Source of the DNA: Polyangiaceae bacterium
GTDB taxonomy: Bacteria; Myxococcota_A; Polyangia; Polyangiales; Polyangiaceae
Assembly: GCA_016929495.1 (NCBI GenBank)
Contig: JAFGIS010000252.1
Location: 1 to 44,298 of the forward strand
Reading direction: 5' to 3'
Length of the DNA stretch: 44,298 nucleotides
Positions within the stretch are counted from its first letter, which is position 1. The number at the start of each line of letters is the position of its first letter. Positions 1 to 8,417 of this stretch are shown here, in pieces. Both the position numbers and the translations under genes were made by a program. The notes beneath the pieces were generated by a model. That model made no database searches and was not told where the DNA came from. It saw only the letters and a list, made by a program, of their open reading frames with translations.

Positions 1-98
1 CACTTGTGACACTGGTAGCAGGCGCTCACCCGGGCGCCGCTCAAGCGTTCGACTTCACGCAGGAACTCCGGCGGTTTCCACTCGAGTGCGCTCGACAT
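1..98 (-). CDS. HdrC-like iron-sulfur protein, 5' end only
   Basis: Only the first 32 codons lie in the window; the gene runs off the left edge. It starts at ATG 98, two bases after the stop of the GATase gene, with an AAGGAG ribosome-binding site inside that gene's last codons. The visible peptide ends in a CYQCHK motif (C27, C30) after a short helical stretch. That matches the entry into the first CxxCxxC cluster of heterodisulfide reductase subunit C and related 4Fe-4S dicluster proteins. Known family members pass electrons between HdrA-type flavoproteins and HdrB or membrane partners. Its position as the last visible gene of an operon that opens with an MvhD-like protein supports the Hdr reading. 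Too little is visible to exclude another ferredoxin-like dicluster protein. Confidence 0.6.
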   Translation of the reverse strand, partial: MSSALEWKPPEFLREVERLSGARVSACYQCHK

Positions 99-100
99 GC

Positions 101-2794
101 TCAGTCTCCTTCAGCCTCCTGCTCGGCCTGGTGCTCTGCGCCCTGACGCGGCATGACCTTGCGATAGACCGCGCTCGGAGCACGCCGCACGCCGTCGACC
201 GTGAGCAGATCGGCGTCGATCTGGATGCCGAACAGACGTTCGTTCTCTTCGAGGTAGGGCAGGATGAGTTTGAAATCCGCGTCGGTGAGCTCGGCGAATA
301 CCCCACCGTTCAGCTGCTCGGTGACCAGGCTCCGATGCGGATCGCGAACGTAGATGGCACCGCCGGAGGCGAGCGACAGCAGGTTGCTTCCGGGGTAGGG
401 CGCCTGCAGCGGAGCCACGGCACCGTCGTCTTGCACGCAAAGGCCGTTGACGACCGCGAAACCACCCCCTGCGAGAGGATCCCCCGCCATGAACGACTCG
501 GCCAAGTAGTCGAGCGCCGTCCCGTTGATCACGACGCGCGGACGACCCACGGCATTGATCATCGGGCGACCGGCGGCATTGCCGAGCACGTAGGCCTCGC
601 CCCCCTTGGCACCGTACAGGAACGTCTGTCCGACATCGCCGTAGATGACGGCCTTGCCGCGTTTGGCGATCTGCAACAGCTGATCCTGGGCGTTGCCATG
701 GACGCGAACCTCGAGACCGTCCATACCGGAACCCAGGTAGTCGCCCGGGTTGTCGTAGCAGTCGACTCGGAGGCCATCGGTGTCCGGCCCGAAGCCGGCG
801 GCGTGGAAGCGCGTCCCGCGGCTGTTGTAGTGGATGATGCGACGCCAGCCGAGCCCATAGGCTTGGACGGCCAGCGCCGCGTCGCAGTCCGGGCCTTCGG
901 GCTCGAACCCCGAGGCGTCGATGAGCAGGGTGCTCTCTCCCGGTCCGGGAGCGCGCAGCTTGTTTCGCGACTCCCAGCCAATACGCGCGAAGGTGCTGTC
1001 GGAGGTGCCGTTACAGACAGGCTGCGCCTCGAAGATCCTGCCGAGGCCCGCGCGCAGCACACAGACCAGCGAGCTCTTGCGCTTGTCGCCGGTGGGGTAT
1101 CGCCGATCGATCGCCAAGGTGAGCGCATCGATGCCGAGCTTCGGGGCCAGTCTCGAGGTCCGCTTCACGATTTCGTCGACGAACCAGGCGACCCAGCCCG
1201 CCTCCGACCCGGCGATCTCGTCGCGCAGATGCCTGAACAAGAGCGCCGGGTCGGCCGTGGAGATGGCCTGATCGATGACGGCCGAGTGCCGCGCTTCCTC
1301 GGACGGTACGAGCGAGGCCGGCACACGGTCGCAGCGGACCTTTCCCGGATGGATCTCGAGCGGTTGCCCGAACTTGTTGCTCACGTGCAGGGTGTAGGCC
1401 GGGATGTCGGAGTGCTGACCGTTGCCCGCCGCGCGCGGCGCTGCCCCGGGGCTGGGAGAGAGCGTCATCAAGAAGGCGCCCCCGTCGTTGTAGCTGCCGC
1501 CGCGTGCGTTCCAGTACTTGTCGGCGATGGGAATGAACCGCTGGTCCTCGCGGGCCAAGCTCGCCAACGTCGCGTCGATCGCCTGCTTTTCCGAGCAGAC
1601 CAGACCGATGGACACGTCCCCTTCCTGCAGGGCGAACACCTGGGGTCGGAGCATCGCCGTGTCGGTAATGCCGAGCAACTGGAAGCTCTTCGTTTCGGCA
1701 AGGCTACGCGCGATGATGAAGAACCAGGGACCATCCGGCGCCGCATGCAGGTGAGCGGCCTGGATCTGGCGATAGGTCCGCCTCTTTTCTGCGGGCAACC
1801 GATCGAAGTCGAGCTCGGTGGTCGGAGCGAGCGCCTCGATGATGTACTCGACCGGATACCGGTAGACCCGGTTCATCAAGTCGAAGAGCTGAACCGAGAC
1901 CTCGGTGTCGGTCAGGAACTTCTGGAAGACGTTGCGCTGCGCCAGGTACTCGCTGACCGAGTGGTAGTTGGCGAAGTCGCCGTTGTGGACCAGCGCCTCG
2001 TTCAGACCGATGAACGGATGCGCGCCGCCTGGATGCCAGACTCGTCCCTTGGTCGGGTAGCGCTGGTGGGCGATCCAGACGTGCGCGCGCGCATCGTGCA
2101 TGCCGTAGTACTGCACCGCGGCTTCGGCATAGCCGACGATCTTGAGAATGATCAAGTTGCGTGCATGGGAGAGCACGAAGGCGCGCTTGTCACCGAGCGC
2201 CGAGTAGAAGACGTCGTTGAGCCGGACCGAATTCTGGTAGACGAACTCGTCTTCCACCTCGCGCTCGGGCAGCCCCGAGAGCCCTTTCTCGGCGGCGAAC
2301 TTCGCCAGCACCGCGGGCTTGGCACGGACGAAGTAGCGGGCGACGCTCGGCGGCTTGACTTCGAGCAGAGGCACGTCGCGATGGTCGGCGACTGTCGGGA
2401 TCAGTCCTCCCTGATCGATGTCGAAGAACGGTTCGATGGACTGCTGCTCGACGTCGCGCTGCGCGCCGGGGTCCAGCAGGGCGACCTGCAAGATGTAGTC
2501 TTCGTCGAGCACCTGGCGCGAGACGCCCATGTCCTCGGGCACCAGTCCGCAGGCTGCGATACCGCCGCCCTTGCCGTTGCCGCGGTTGCGCATCTGGATC
2601 GACGGCTCGTAGATGTGGCGACCGCCGACGGGGATGCTGCATGCGAAGCCCGTGACACCGCAGCCGCCCTCGGCCTCCGGAGACTCGGGAAACCAGGGCG
2701 CAGACTGAGACGGTCGCAGGCCGTCGCGTGCGCGGCACATCAGCTCCGCACGTTCCAGAAGCAGGTGGTCTTGTTGGGGCCTGTGGGGCAGCAT
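101..2794 (-). CDS. Glutamate-synthase-type protein: class II glutamine amidotransferase fused to GXGXG domain
   Basis: 897 aa from ATG 2794, 8 bp after the upstream GltB2 stop. A CGVTGF motif begins at C45, the expected catalytic N-terminal cysteine of a class II amidotransferase once a short propeptide is removed; the GATase domain fills roughly residues 45-430 (HQRYPTKGRVWH, HNGDFANY motifs). After a linker, residues about 680-830 carry the GXGXG beta-helix of glutamate synthase domain 3 (GDVGQTFLYGAKGG, LGNAAGRP). The FMN/Fe-S synthase domain is absent here and is encoded by the preceding gene, so the two proteins together rebuild a GltB-like enzyme. Expected role: glutamine hydrolysis and ammonia channelling to the FMN site. 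N-methylglutamate synthase (MgsA/MgsB-like) is an alternative use of the same domains. The last 20 or so residues are Glu/Gln-rich. Confidence 0.85.
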   Translation of the reverse strand: MLPHRPQQDHLLLERAELMCRARDGLRPSQSAPWFPESPEAEGGCGVTGFACSIPVGGRHIYEPSIQMRNRGNGKGGGIAACGLVPEDMGVSRQVLDEDYILQVALLDPGAQRDVEQQSIEPFFDIDQGGLIPTVADHRDVPLLEVKPPSVARYFVRAKPAVLAKFAAEKGLSGLPEREVEDEFVYQNSVRLNDVFYSALGDKRAFVLSHARNLIILKIVGYAEAAVQYYGMHDARAHVWIAHQRYPTKGRVWHPGGAHPFIGLNEALVHNGDFANYHSVSEYLAQRNVFQKFLTDTEVSVQLFDLMNRVYRYPVEYIIEALAPTTELDFDRLPAEKRRTYRQIQAAHLHAAPDGPWFFIIARSLAETKSFQLLGITDTAMLRPQVFALQEGDVSIGLVCSEKQAIDATLASLAREDQRFIPIADKYWNARGGSYNDGGAFLMTLSPSPGAAPRAAGNGQHSDIPAYTLHVSNKFGQPLEIHPGKVRCDRVPASLVPSEEARHSAVIDQAISTADPALLFRHLRDEIAGSEAGWVAWFVDEIVKRTSRLAPKLGIDALTLAIDRRYPTGDKRKSSLVCVLRAGLGRIFEAQPVCNGTSDSTFARIGWESRNKLRAPGPGESTLLIDASGFEPEGPDCDAALAVQAYGLGWRRIIHYNSRGTRFHAAGFGPDTDGLRVDCYDNPGDYLGSGMDGLEVRVHGNAQDQLLQIAKRGKAVIYGDVGQTFLYGAKGGEAYVLGNAAGRPMINAVGRPRVVINGTALDYLAESFMAGDPLAGGGFAVVNGLCVQDDGAVAPLQAPYPGSNLLSLASGGAIYVRDPHRSLVTEQLNGGVFAELTDADFKLILPYLEENERLFGIQIDADLLTVDGVRRAPSAVYRKVMPRQGAEHQAEQEAEGD

Positions 2795-2802
2795 GGTTGG
2801 AC

Positions 2803-4380
2803 TCAGCCGTCGGACTCGTAGTCGAGATGGGTCAACAGATCGGTGCGCCCGCGCAGGGCGGCCACGGACTCGACACCGAGGCGGACGAGCACATCGACGA
2901 GAACGTCCCGCCACGCGCTGTACAGGTTCACCATCCGCGCCGTGGCCCAGTCCGTGGCCACGAGCTCGAGCAGTTCCGAGTCCGTGGTGGCGATACCTCG
3001 GGCGCAGCCGCGGCCGCTCTCACAGCAACCGCATCGGATGCACCCGACCGCGACGAGCTCGGCGGTGCCAATCACGCAGCCATCCGCTCCGAGCGCGATG
3101 GCCTTGGCAAGGTCCCAGGGCGACCGGATGCCGCCGCTGGCGATGACCGTAATGCCGTCGCGAACACCCTCGTCCGCCAGGAACTGGTGCACCTGGTTGA
3201 TCGCGTACTCGATCGGCATCGCGATGTTCTTCTTCGCCACGTTGGGCGCCGCGCCGGTTCCCCCGTAGCTCCCGTCCATGTGCACGATGTGCGCCCCGGC
3301 GTAGTAGGACCCGACCGCGACCATGTCGACGTCGGTGGGCGTCGAAACCTTGGCGGACAAGAGTGCACGTGGGTTGGTGTGCGCTATCCAGTCGAGGTGT
3401 TTCTTGTGATCCTCGACCGAGTAGACGCTGTGGAAGGGGAACGGTGAGAAGAGCGAGGTCCCCTGCACGGCTTCACGCATCGCCGCCACGGCCGGGGTGT
3501 TCTTGTCTCCGAGCAGATGGCCGCCGAGGCCCGGCTTGGCCCCCTGCGCGTACTTGAACTCGACGATGGGCGCGCGCTGGATCGTCTGTTCGCGCACGCC
3601 GAACAGCCCGGTTGCGACCTGGGTGATGACGTGGTCAGCGTAGGGGATGAAGCGATCGGGATAACCTCCCTCGCCCGTGCACGTGTACGTGTTCCAGGCC
3701 GTGGCCGTGCGCGCCTTGGCCAGCAATACGCGGATATTCGTCGACCCGAACGACATACCGCCGCCATACCAGGGAACGTCCGTCTTGAGCTTGGGACGGC
3801 CGTCGCTGCGCCGGTTGAGCAAGAGTTCGGTGTTGATGTCCTGTCTGCGAAGGTCCTTCGGCCGAGCGCGCGGAAACCGGAAACGAAGCCTGTCGAAGCC
3901 CCCGCCGGAAGCGCCGGTTTCGCTTTCGAAGTGACGGCTCGGCGCATGGCCGGTCTCGGCCATCTCCCAGGTGGCCCCCAACAGATCCGGCGTCCAGCGC
4001 CGGTCGCCGAGCGTCGCGAACGCGGGGTTCTCGCACAGAGACAGGGCCTGCTCGGGGCATCGACCGACGCAGTAGTGGTCGGTCTGCTCGCACTCGAAGC
4101 CGACACAACGGTAGTCGAAGGGGCGAACGATCGGCCCGTAGCCCTTCGGCCGAGTGTGGACACCGTGCGGGCAGAGCTCGACGCATCGGCCGCATGCGGC
4201 GCACGTCGAGCTGCGGTGCACGCTGTACTTGCCGAGCTCGTTGCGGTACCGGGGAGGCGCGCGGCGCACCTCGCGGGTCACCCGAGCGAACTGTGGCTTG
4301 GCTCGGAACTCGTCCGCGCGCTGTGTCTCACCGGCCCTTTCGGACTCGGACCACGTATTGTCGAATGCGCCCGCGGTCAT
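2803..4380 (-). CDS. Glutamate synthase domain-2 protein (FMN and Fe-S) with N-terminal ferredoxin domain
   Basis: 525 aa; ATG 4380 overlaps the preceding stop as ATGA. The N-terminus carries a 4Fe-4S motif (C60, C63, C66, C70) and a second cysteine group around residues 88-110. It is followed by an intact GltB2 FMN barrel: GGGMSFG near 206, TGEGG, QGAKPGLGG near 280, GSYGGTGAAP, and the Fe-S cysteine cluster CIRCGCCESGRGC at about 447-459. This layout resembles archaeal-type split glutamate synthases and MgsC/GlxD-type proteins. Expected role: the FMN site that reduces the imino intermediate made from 2-oxoglutarate and ammonia, or a related amine transfer. No NAD(P)H-oxidising GltD subunit is present in the visible operon. 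Electrons may therefore come from the ferredoxin, Hdr or MvhD partners (inference). Confidence 0.85.
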   Translation of the reverse strand: MTAGAFDNTWSESERAGETQRADEFRAKPQFARVTREVRRAPPRYRNELGKYSVHRSSTCAACGRCVELCPHGVHTRPKGYGPIVRPFDYRCVGFECEQTDHYCVGRCPEQALSLCENPAFATLGDRRWTPDLLGATWEMAETGHAPSRHFESETGASGGGFDRLRFRFPRARPKDLRRQDINTELLLNRRSDGRPKLKTDVPWYGGGMSFGSTNIRVLLAKARTATAWNTYTCTGEGGYPDRFIPYADHVITQVATGLFGVREQTIQRAPIVEFKYAQGAKPGLGGHLLGDKNTPAVAAMREAVQGTSLFSPFPFHSVYSVEDHKKHLDWIAHTNPRALLSAKVSTPTDVDMVAVGSYYAGAHIVHMDGSYGGTGAAPNVAKKNIAMPIEYAINQVHQFLADEGVRDGITVIASGGIRSPWDLAKAIALGADGCVIGTAELVAVGCIRCGCCESGRGCARGIATTDSELLELVATDWATARMVNLYSAWRDVLVDVLVRLGVESVAALRGRTDLLTHLDYESDG

Positions 4381-5777
4381 GCGCTGGCTCCGTTCTGCCG
4401 CCCCCGTTTGCCGAAGAGCCGACCAAAGGTATTTCTCTCGAGATCCTCGAAGAACATGGCGCGTCCGGATTCGCCGCGCAGACGGCGGGCCTCGCGGATC
4501 CCCATCGCCCCCATCATCTCGATGAGCTGGCTGTGCCAGGCGGCCATCAGGTTCTTGATGCGTTGCGTGGCGTAGGCCAGGTCCGCCTCCTCGAGGGCCA
4601 CCGGGCAGCGGCCGCCCTGGGCACACAGACCGCACAGCCTGCACTCGAGCGCGACGAGCAACGGCAGGTCCACGGCCACCATGTCCGCGCCGCACAGAAG
4701 CGCCTTGGTCACGTGCTCGGCCAGGGCGATGCCGCCTGACGCGATGAGGGTCGTCTGGTCGCGCGCACCGTCCTTGATGAGCGCGCCGTGGACCTCACGC
4801 AGGACGTCGCGCATGTGACGCGGTTGGGAGGAAACCCGCTCCATGCCGTGCGCGTCGAAAACCAGCTCGATCGCCTCGGCCCCCTCACGGACCCACCGCC
4901 GGACGCGCTCCGTCAGACCGGCTGTCGCCTCGACGCGCACCGCGGTGACCTGGCTCTTGTTCTTCTGGCGCAGCTCGTTCGCGACGCGACGGTACTCGGC
5001 CGACTCGCGCACGAGCACCATGGGTGCGCGCTGGATGTCGGAAGTCATCGGTGCACAGGCGTCGAGCAGCGGCACCACCTGGTTGGACCAGAGGCCTGGC
5101 ACCAGGTCGCGTTGTCGCACGGCTGCAAGCATGCCGAGATCGTTGGCCGCCTGGATCACGGCGCGCAGGACAGCGCCGCGTTGCTGGTGTGCGGGCAATA
5201 CATCGAACATCACCGGCAGCGGCGTCTCCACCAGAGGCGGCGGCTCCTGGGCGAGCCGACCGTTCTGGAAGACCAGGTGCTTGACCTTGCGCCCGATGTC
5301 GATGCCCGTACTGATGTACTCTCGGCCATGAATGCCGTCGCGCGTCGGCCGCACGATTTCCGACATGTCGGTCCACATCGCGTCGAAACCCGGACCGCTG
5401 AACGCGCCCCCGTATCCGGACCCCGATACCGGGATCTTTCCGGTCTCGGCCTGGTACCACGTGGTCAGAATGATGTCCGGCGTGTAGTGGCCGTCGCCGA
5501 GCCGCCGATACTCCGGGTTCTCCACCCGGGTGAGCAGCGCCTTCGTACAGTTCTGGATGCAGGTCAGGCATCCCTTGCATTGGTAAACGTAGTCGAGATA
5601 GCCGTTCTCGTTTCGCAACCGCTCCGCCTCGTCCACGTAGAACCCGTAGACGCAGCCGCGTTTGACGCAGTTGTGGCAACTGGAGCAGTCCTCGCGCCAG
5701 TCCACGATGCCGAGCCTGCCGACCACACGGTGACGTGGCCGTGCCGGCTCCACGGGAATATGAAGCTTCTTCGGCAT
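4377..5777 (-). CDS. Degenerate GltB2-like iron-sulfur protein with two N-terminal 4Fe-4S motifs
   Basis: 466 aa; ATG 5777 lies 3 bp after the metF-like stop. The N-terminus has two ferredoxin motifs (C31/C34/C37/C42 and C67/C70/C73/C77). The rest follows the GltB2 plan, including a late IASGGIALAEHV strand and a C-terminal CRLCGLCAQGGRC cluster near 378-390. The catalytic signatures of the FMN barrel (SFG, TGEGG, QGAKPG, GGTGA) are missing. It therefore looks like a paralogue of the next gene that kept its iron-sulfur clusters and lost the active site. A structural or electron-wire subunit pairing with the intact paralogue is the simplest reading (inference). Gene spacing on both sides is operon-like. 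Confidence 0.75.
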   Translation of the reverse strand: MPKKLHIPVEPARPRHRVVGRLGIVDWREDCSSCHNCVKRGCVYGFYVDEAERLRNENGYLDYVYQCKGCLTCIQNCTKALLTRVENPEYRRLGDGHYTPDIILTTWYQAETGKIPVSGSGYGGAFSGPGFDAMWTDMSEIVRPTRDGIHGREYISTGIDIGRKVKHLVFQNGRLAQEPPPLVETPLPVMFDVLPAHQQRGAVLRAVIQAANDLGMLAAVRQRDLVPGLWSNQVVPLLDACAPMTSDIQRAPMVLVRESAEYRRVANELRQKNKSQVTAVRVEATAGLTERVRRWVREGAEAIELVFDAHGMERVSSQPRHMRDVLREVHGALIKDGARDQTTLIASGGIALAEHVTKALLCGADMVAVDLPLLVALECRLCGLCAQGGRCPVALEEADLAYATQRIKNLMAAWHSQLIEMMGAMGIREARRLRGESGRAMFFEDLERNTFGRLFGKRGRQNGASA

Positions 5778-5780
5778 CGC

Positions 5781-6695
5781 TCAGCTCCCCAATCCACTGC
5801 GTGATACGACTTCGAGGATCGCGGCATCGTCTTCTTCGGCGCGGAAGCAGAAGCCGCCGAGCCCGCTCAGACCCCGCAGGCGCTGCACCGTCTCGACGGC
5901 GACCTCGATGCCGGCCGAGCGTTGCGCCTTGGCATCGCCGGCCGATGCCAGCCGCTCCAGCACGCTCGCCGGCAGCGCAGGGTCCGGACGCTGTTCGGCA
6001 TGGCGCCCCGCAGCACTGGAGCTCGTCAGCACCAGGATGCCCGCGACGAAACGGGCCTTGCGCTCGAGCCCGCGTGCGCAGACTTGCGTCCACCAGCTGG
6101 CAAACCGATCTACGTCGAACACCGGCTGCGTCACCAGAAAACGGGCCCCGGCGTCGATCTTCTTGGCCAGGCGCATCATCTGCAGCTCGGCCGGATCGGC
6201 GAAAGGCGACGCCGTGGCGCCCAGGCATGCGCCGCCGGCGCCTTCGACTCGAGATACTCCGACCACCGACGCGTCCGCGCCGAGCTCGGCATAGGTGCGT
6301 AGCAGCTGGACGCAGTCGAGATCGAAAACGGCGCGCGCCGAGTGGTTGGGCCCGAGCACGTGGTGCGTGCCGCTCGTGCACAGGACGTTGTGGATGCCGA
6401 GCGCCCGGGCGCCGAGATAGTCGGCGACCAAGGCGGTTCGGTTCCGGTCGCGTGTGACGATGTGCAGCAAAGGCTCGACACCTTCGCCCGCCACGATGGC
6501 AGCAGCCGCCCACGCCGCCATGCGCACGCCGTCCTGGTTGTCGGTGATTCCGAGGGCGTGCACTCTGCCCGCATACAGCTTGGCCTTCGCCCGAAGCCCC
6601 GCCGGATCCCCGCTGCGCGGAGGAGTCGACTCGGCCAAGATCAGCTCTTGCCGCGCAGAGATACGCCGTTGTAGCCCAGAGTTCTGTTCTGTCAT
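5781..6695 (-). CDS. metF: Methylenetetrahydrofolate reductase (MetF-like)
   Basis: 304 aa from ATG 6695. The TIM-barrel MTHFR pattern is clear: LAESTPPRSGDP near the N-terminus, a central segment on methylene-THF and FAD binding strands (LGIHNVLCTSG, FDLDCVQLL), ARFLVTQPVFDVDRF, and a GILVL strand. In cells the family interconverts methylene-THF and methyl-THF using FAD. The usual LTGDxx motif is changed to TSGTHH here. No MetV-like zinc/Fe-S partner gene is visible. An MvhD-like gene lies just upstream and an HdrC-like gene downstream in the same operon. This recalls the MetF-Hdr-MvhD complexes of acetogens, where MetF is tied to Hdr-type electron carriers. Confidence 0.85.
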   Translation of the reverse strand: MTEQNSGLQRRISARQELILAESTPPRSGDPAGLRAKAKLYAGRVHALGITDNQDGVRMAAWAAAAIVAGEGVEPLLHIVTRDRNRTALVADYLGARALGIHNVLCTSGTHHVLGPNHSARAVFDLDCVQLLRTYAELGADASVVGVSRVEGAGGACLGATASPFADPAELQMMRLAKKIDAGARFLVTQPVFDVDRFASWWTQVCARGLERKARFVAGILVLTSSSAAGRHAEQRPDPALPASVLERLASAGDAKAQRSAGIEVAVETVQRLRGLSGLGGFCFRAEEDDAAILEVVSRSGLGS

Positions 6696-6741
6696 GGTTC
6701 GAGAAGGGCGTTGGAGCGGAACCACCTGGCCCCGCGGGGGT

Positions 6742-7368
6742 TCAGTGCCGGGCCGAGCAGGTGGCTTCGACGCGCGATGGCGTCGGCTCCGGCCAGGCGG
6801 AGGCGACGATACGGACCGGAGCACTGGGCCTCCGGGATCCCCCGACCCCGGGTCGCGCGGCGACACCGACAGTCCATGCCGGATTGGGGCCCAGGGCCAC
6901 GAGGCGGTCCACGGCAGCCCGCACTGTTGCGGTCAGACTCTCGGCTGACGCGTGTGGATCGCAGTGCAGAAGCTCCGCACGCTCCGGTTCGAGTCCGATC
7001 TCGGCAAGCAGCTTGTGCAGTGTCCCGACGCGCATCTCGGCCCGGAGATTGCCCTGAGCCAGCCGACACTGTCCGCGTGGGCACGCCACCACACAGAGGC
7101 CTCTGCCGACCTCGCCGACGGCATGCAGTAGGTACTGTATGTCCACCTTACCGCTGCACGGGAGCTCGTGGCTCACCACCAGGGCCCCGTGTTGGCTCCA
7201 CTGACGGGGCAGAGCCTGCGCCATGGGAACGCAGTGGTGACAGATATCTACGACGACGTCGGGAATGGAAGTCCGTGCCATGACACACCCGTGACAGTGG
7301 TTGCTGGCGCATCGCCGACCGGAAGCGATCGCGGCGCGTATCGGCTTGCGCGTGCCGAACAGGGCCAT
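6742..7368 (-). CDS. MvhD-like [2Fe-2S] electron-transfer protein
   Basis: 208 aa, first gene of the leftward operon, 46 bp upstream of metF. It matches the MvhD/FlpD family, which passes electrons from a hydrogenase or dehydrogenase to HdrA: C43/C46 (CHHC), PCSGKVD (C71), then ACPRGQCRLAQGNLRAEMRV (C96, C101) and LLAEIGLEPERAEL. The family's middle cysteines and the RVG helix are intact. Three extra cysteines occur before the domain (C20, C25, C28), which is unusual. No hydrogenase gene is visible nearby. The natural partners are the metF product and Hdr subunits lying beyond the left edge. ATG 7368 is assumed; ATG at codon 30 is an alternative start. Confidence 0.8.
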   Translation of the reverse strand: MALFGTRKPIRAAIASGRRCASNHCHGCVMARTSIPDVVVDICHHCVPMAQALPRQWSQHGALVVSHELPCSGKVDIQYLLHAVGEVGRGLCVVACPRGQCRLAQGNLRAEMRVGTLHKLLAEIGLEPERAELLHCDPHASAESLTATVRAAVDRLVALGPNPAWTVGVAARPGVGGSRRPSAPVRIVASAWPEPTPSRVEATCSARH

Positions 7369-7517
7369 CCTAGCACAGATCGGGCGCTGTCACGGCCCCC
7401 CAGGGTCGTTTCTTGTCACCCGTCTAATGCCCATCATAAGCTAATTTAATAGTCAGGGTCGGGCGCAGCCACGACATTCTCCTAATGGTTGCCACAAGCC
7501 AGGCTTATACTGTCCGC
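7369..7517. promoter_or_regulatory. Divergent promoter region between the mvhD operon and the LysR gene
   Basis: This 149-bp gap separates the leftward metabolic operon from the rightward lysR gene. An AT-rich block at about 7433-7451 stands out from the GC-rich surroundings. On the minus strand it contains TATGAT (7433-7438), a good -10 about 65 bases before the mvhD start; no convincing -35 is seen, as expected for an activated promoter. On the plus strand TATACT (7506-7511) ends 6 bases before the lysR ATG, so that transcript could be almost leaderless. A LysR protein normally binds between such divergent starts, so this is the likely operator. Exact binding sites are not resolved. Confidence 0.45.
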
Positions 7518-8408
7518 ATGCGAATCAAGCACCTGAAGGTCTTCTGCGACGTGGCAACGACCCGCAGCTTCTCTCGCGCAGCTGCCTTGAACGGCATTTC
7601 CCAATCGGCAGTCACCCAGGTGGTGCAGCAACTCGAGAAGCAGCTCGGAGCGGAGCTCATCGATCGCTCCAAACGCCCGCTCGTCGTGTCGCGGGCCGGC
7701 CAAATCTGCTTCCAGGGCTATCGCGAGGTGCTCGATCGCTGCGCGGCCGTGGAGCAGCGCGTGCACTCGCAGGGCGAAGAAATCAGCGGCGAAGTGCGGG
7801 TGGCGGCCATCTACTCCGTGGGTCTGTACGCCATGAACCGCTGCATGCAGGACTTCATCGGCCGCTACCCGACGGTCAAGGTTCGGCTCGAGTTCCTGCC
7901 GCCTGCTCGGGTCTACGACACGACGAGGAGACAGGAGGTCGACCTGGGGGTGGTTTCCTATCCCAGGCCTTCCCGCAGTCTCGGTGTGGTCCCGCTCCGC
8001 ACGGAGGGGATGGTCCTGGTTTGCAGCCCAAACCATCGGTTGGCACGGATCAAGAAGGTCACGGTGGACCAGCTGAAAGGCGAGGCCTTCGTGGCGTTCG
8101 AGCCCGGGCTAATCATCCGCCGTGAGATCGACAAGTACCTGCGCCGACGCCGGGCCCTGGTGGACGTGGTGATGGAGTTCGACAACATCGAAACCATCAA
8201 GAGGGCGGTGGAAATCGGTGCTGGCATCAGCATCCTGCCCGAGCCGACCGTTCACTCCGAGGTCGAACGCGCCACCCTCGCCATTGCCCCTCTGAGCCTG
8301 GGCGACCTGCGCCGACCGTTGGGTATCATCCATCGGGCTCGAAAGGCGTTCACGCCGGGCGTCGCCAGGTTCGTCGAGCTTTTGAGAGCTTCCCAAGAGG
8401 AGAAGTGA
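7518..8408 (+). CDS. LysR-family transcriptional regulator
   Basis: 296 aa. The start is placed at ATG 7518 because family members open with the HTH (MRIKHLKVFCDVA); an ATG 33 bp upstream would add an atypical leader. The winged HTH spans about residues 1-60 (SFSRAAALNGISQSAVTQ), followed by a linker helix and the periplasmic-binding-fold effector domain (residues about 90-290). It is divergent from the mvhD-metF-glutamate-synthase operon and lies 9 bp before the PPDK-like gene, so it probably controls both (inference). The C-terminal domain resembles CysB/CbbR-type members in general layout only; the ligand cannot be told from sequence. Confidence 0.9.
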   Translation: MRIKHLKVFCDVATTRSFSRAAALNGISQSAVTQVVQQLEKQLGAELIDRSKRPLVVSRAGQICFQGYREVLDRCAAVEQRVHSQGEEISGEVRVAAIYSVGLYAMNRCMQDFIGRYPTVKVRLEFLPPARVYDTTRRQEVDLGVVSYPRPSRSLGVVPLRTEGMVLVCSPNHRLARIKKVTVDQLKGEAFVAFEPGLIIRREIDKYLRRRRALVDVVMEFDNIETIKRAVEIGAGISILPEPTVHSEVERATLAIAPLSLGDLRRPLGIIHRARKAFTPGVARFVELLRASQEEK

Positions 8409-8417
8409 AGGAGAATC

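Noticed and set aside
86..2821. Very long open frame on the plus strand opposite the GATase/GXGXG gene
   Set aside because: It is the mirror frame of a well-supported glutamate-synthase gene in high-GC DNA; its translation has no family features.
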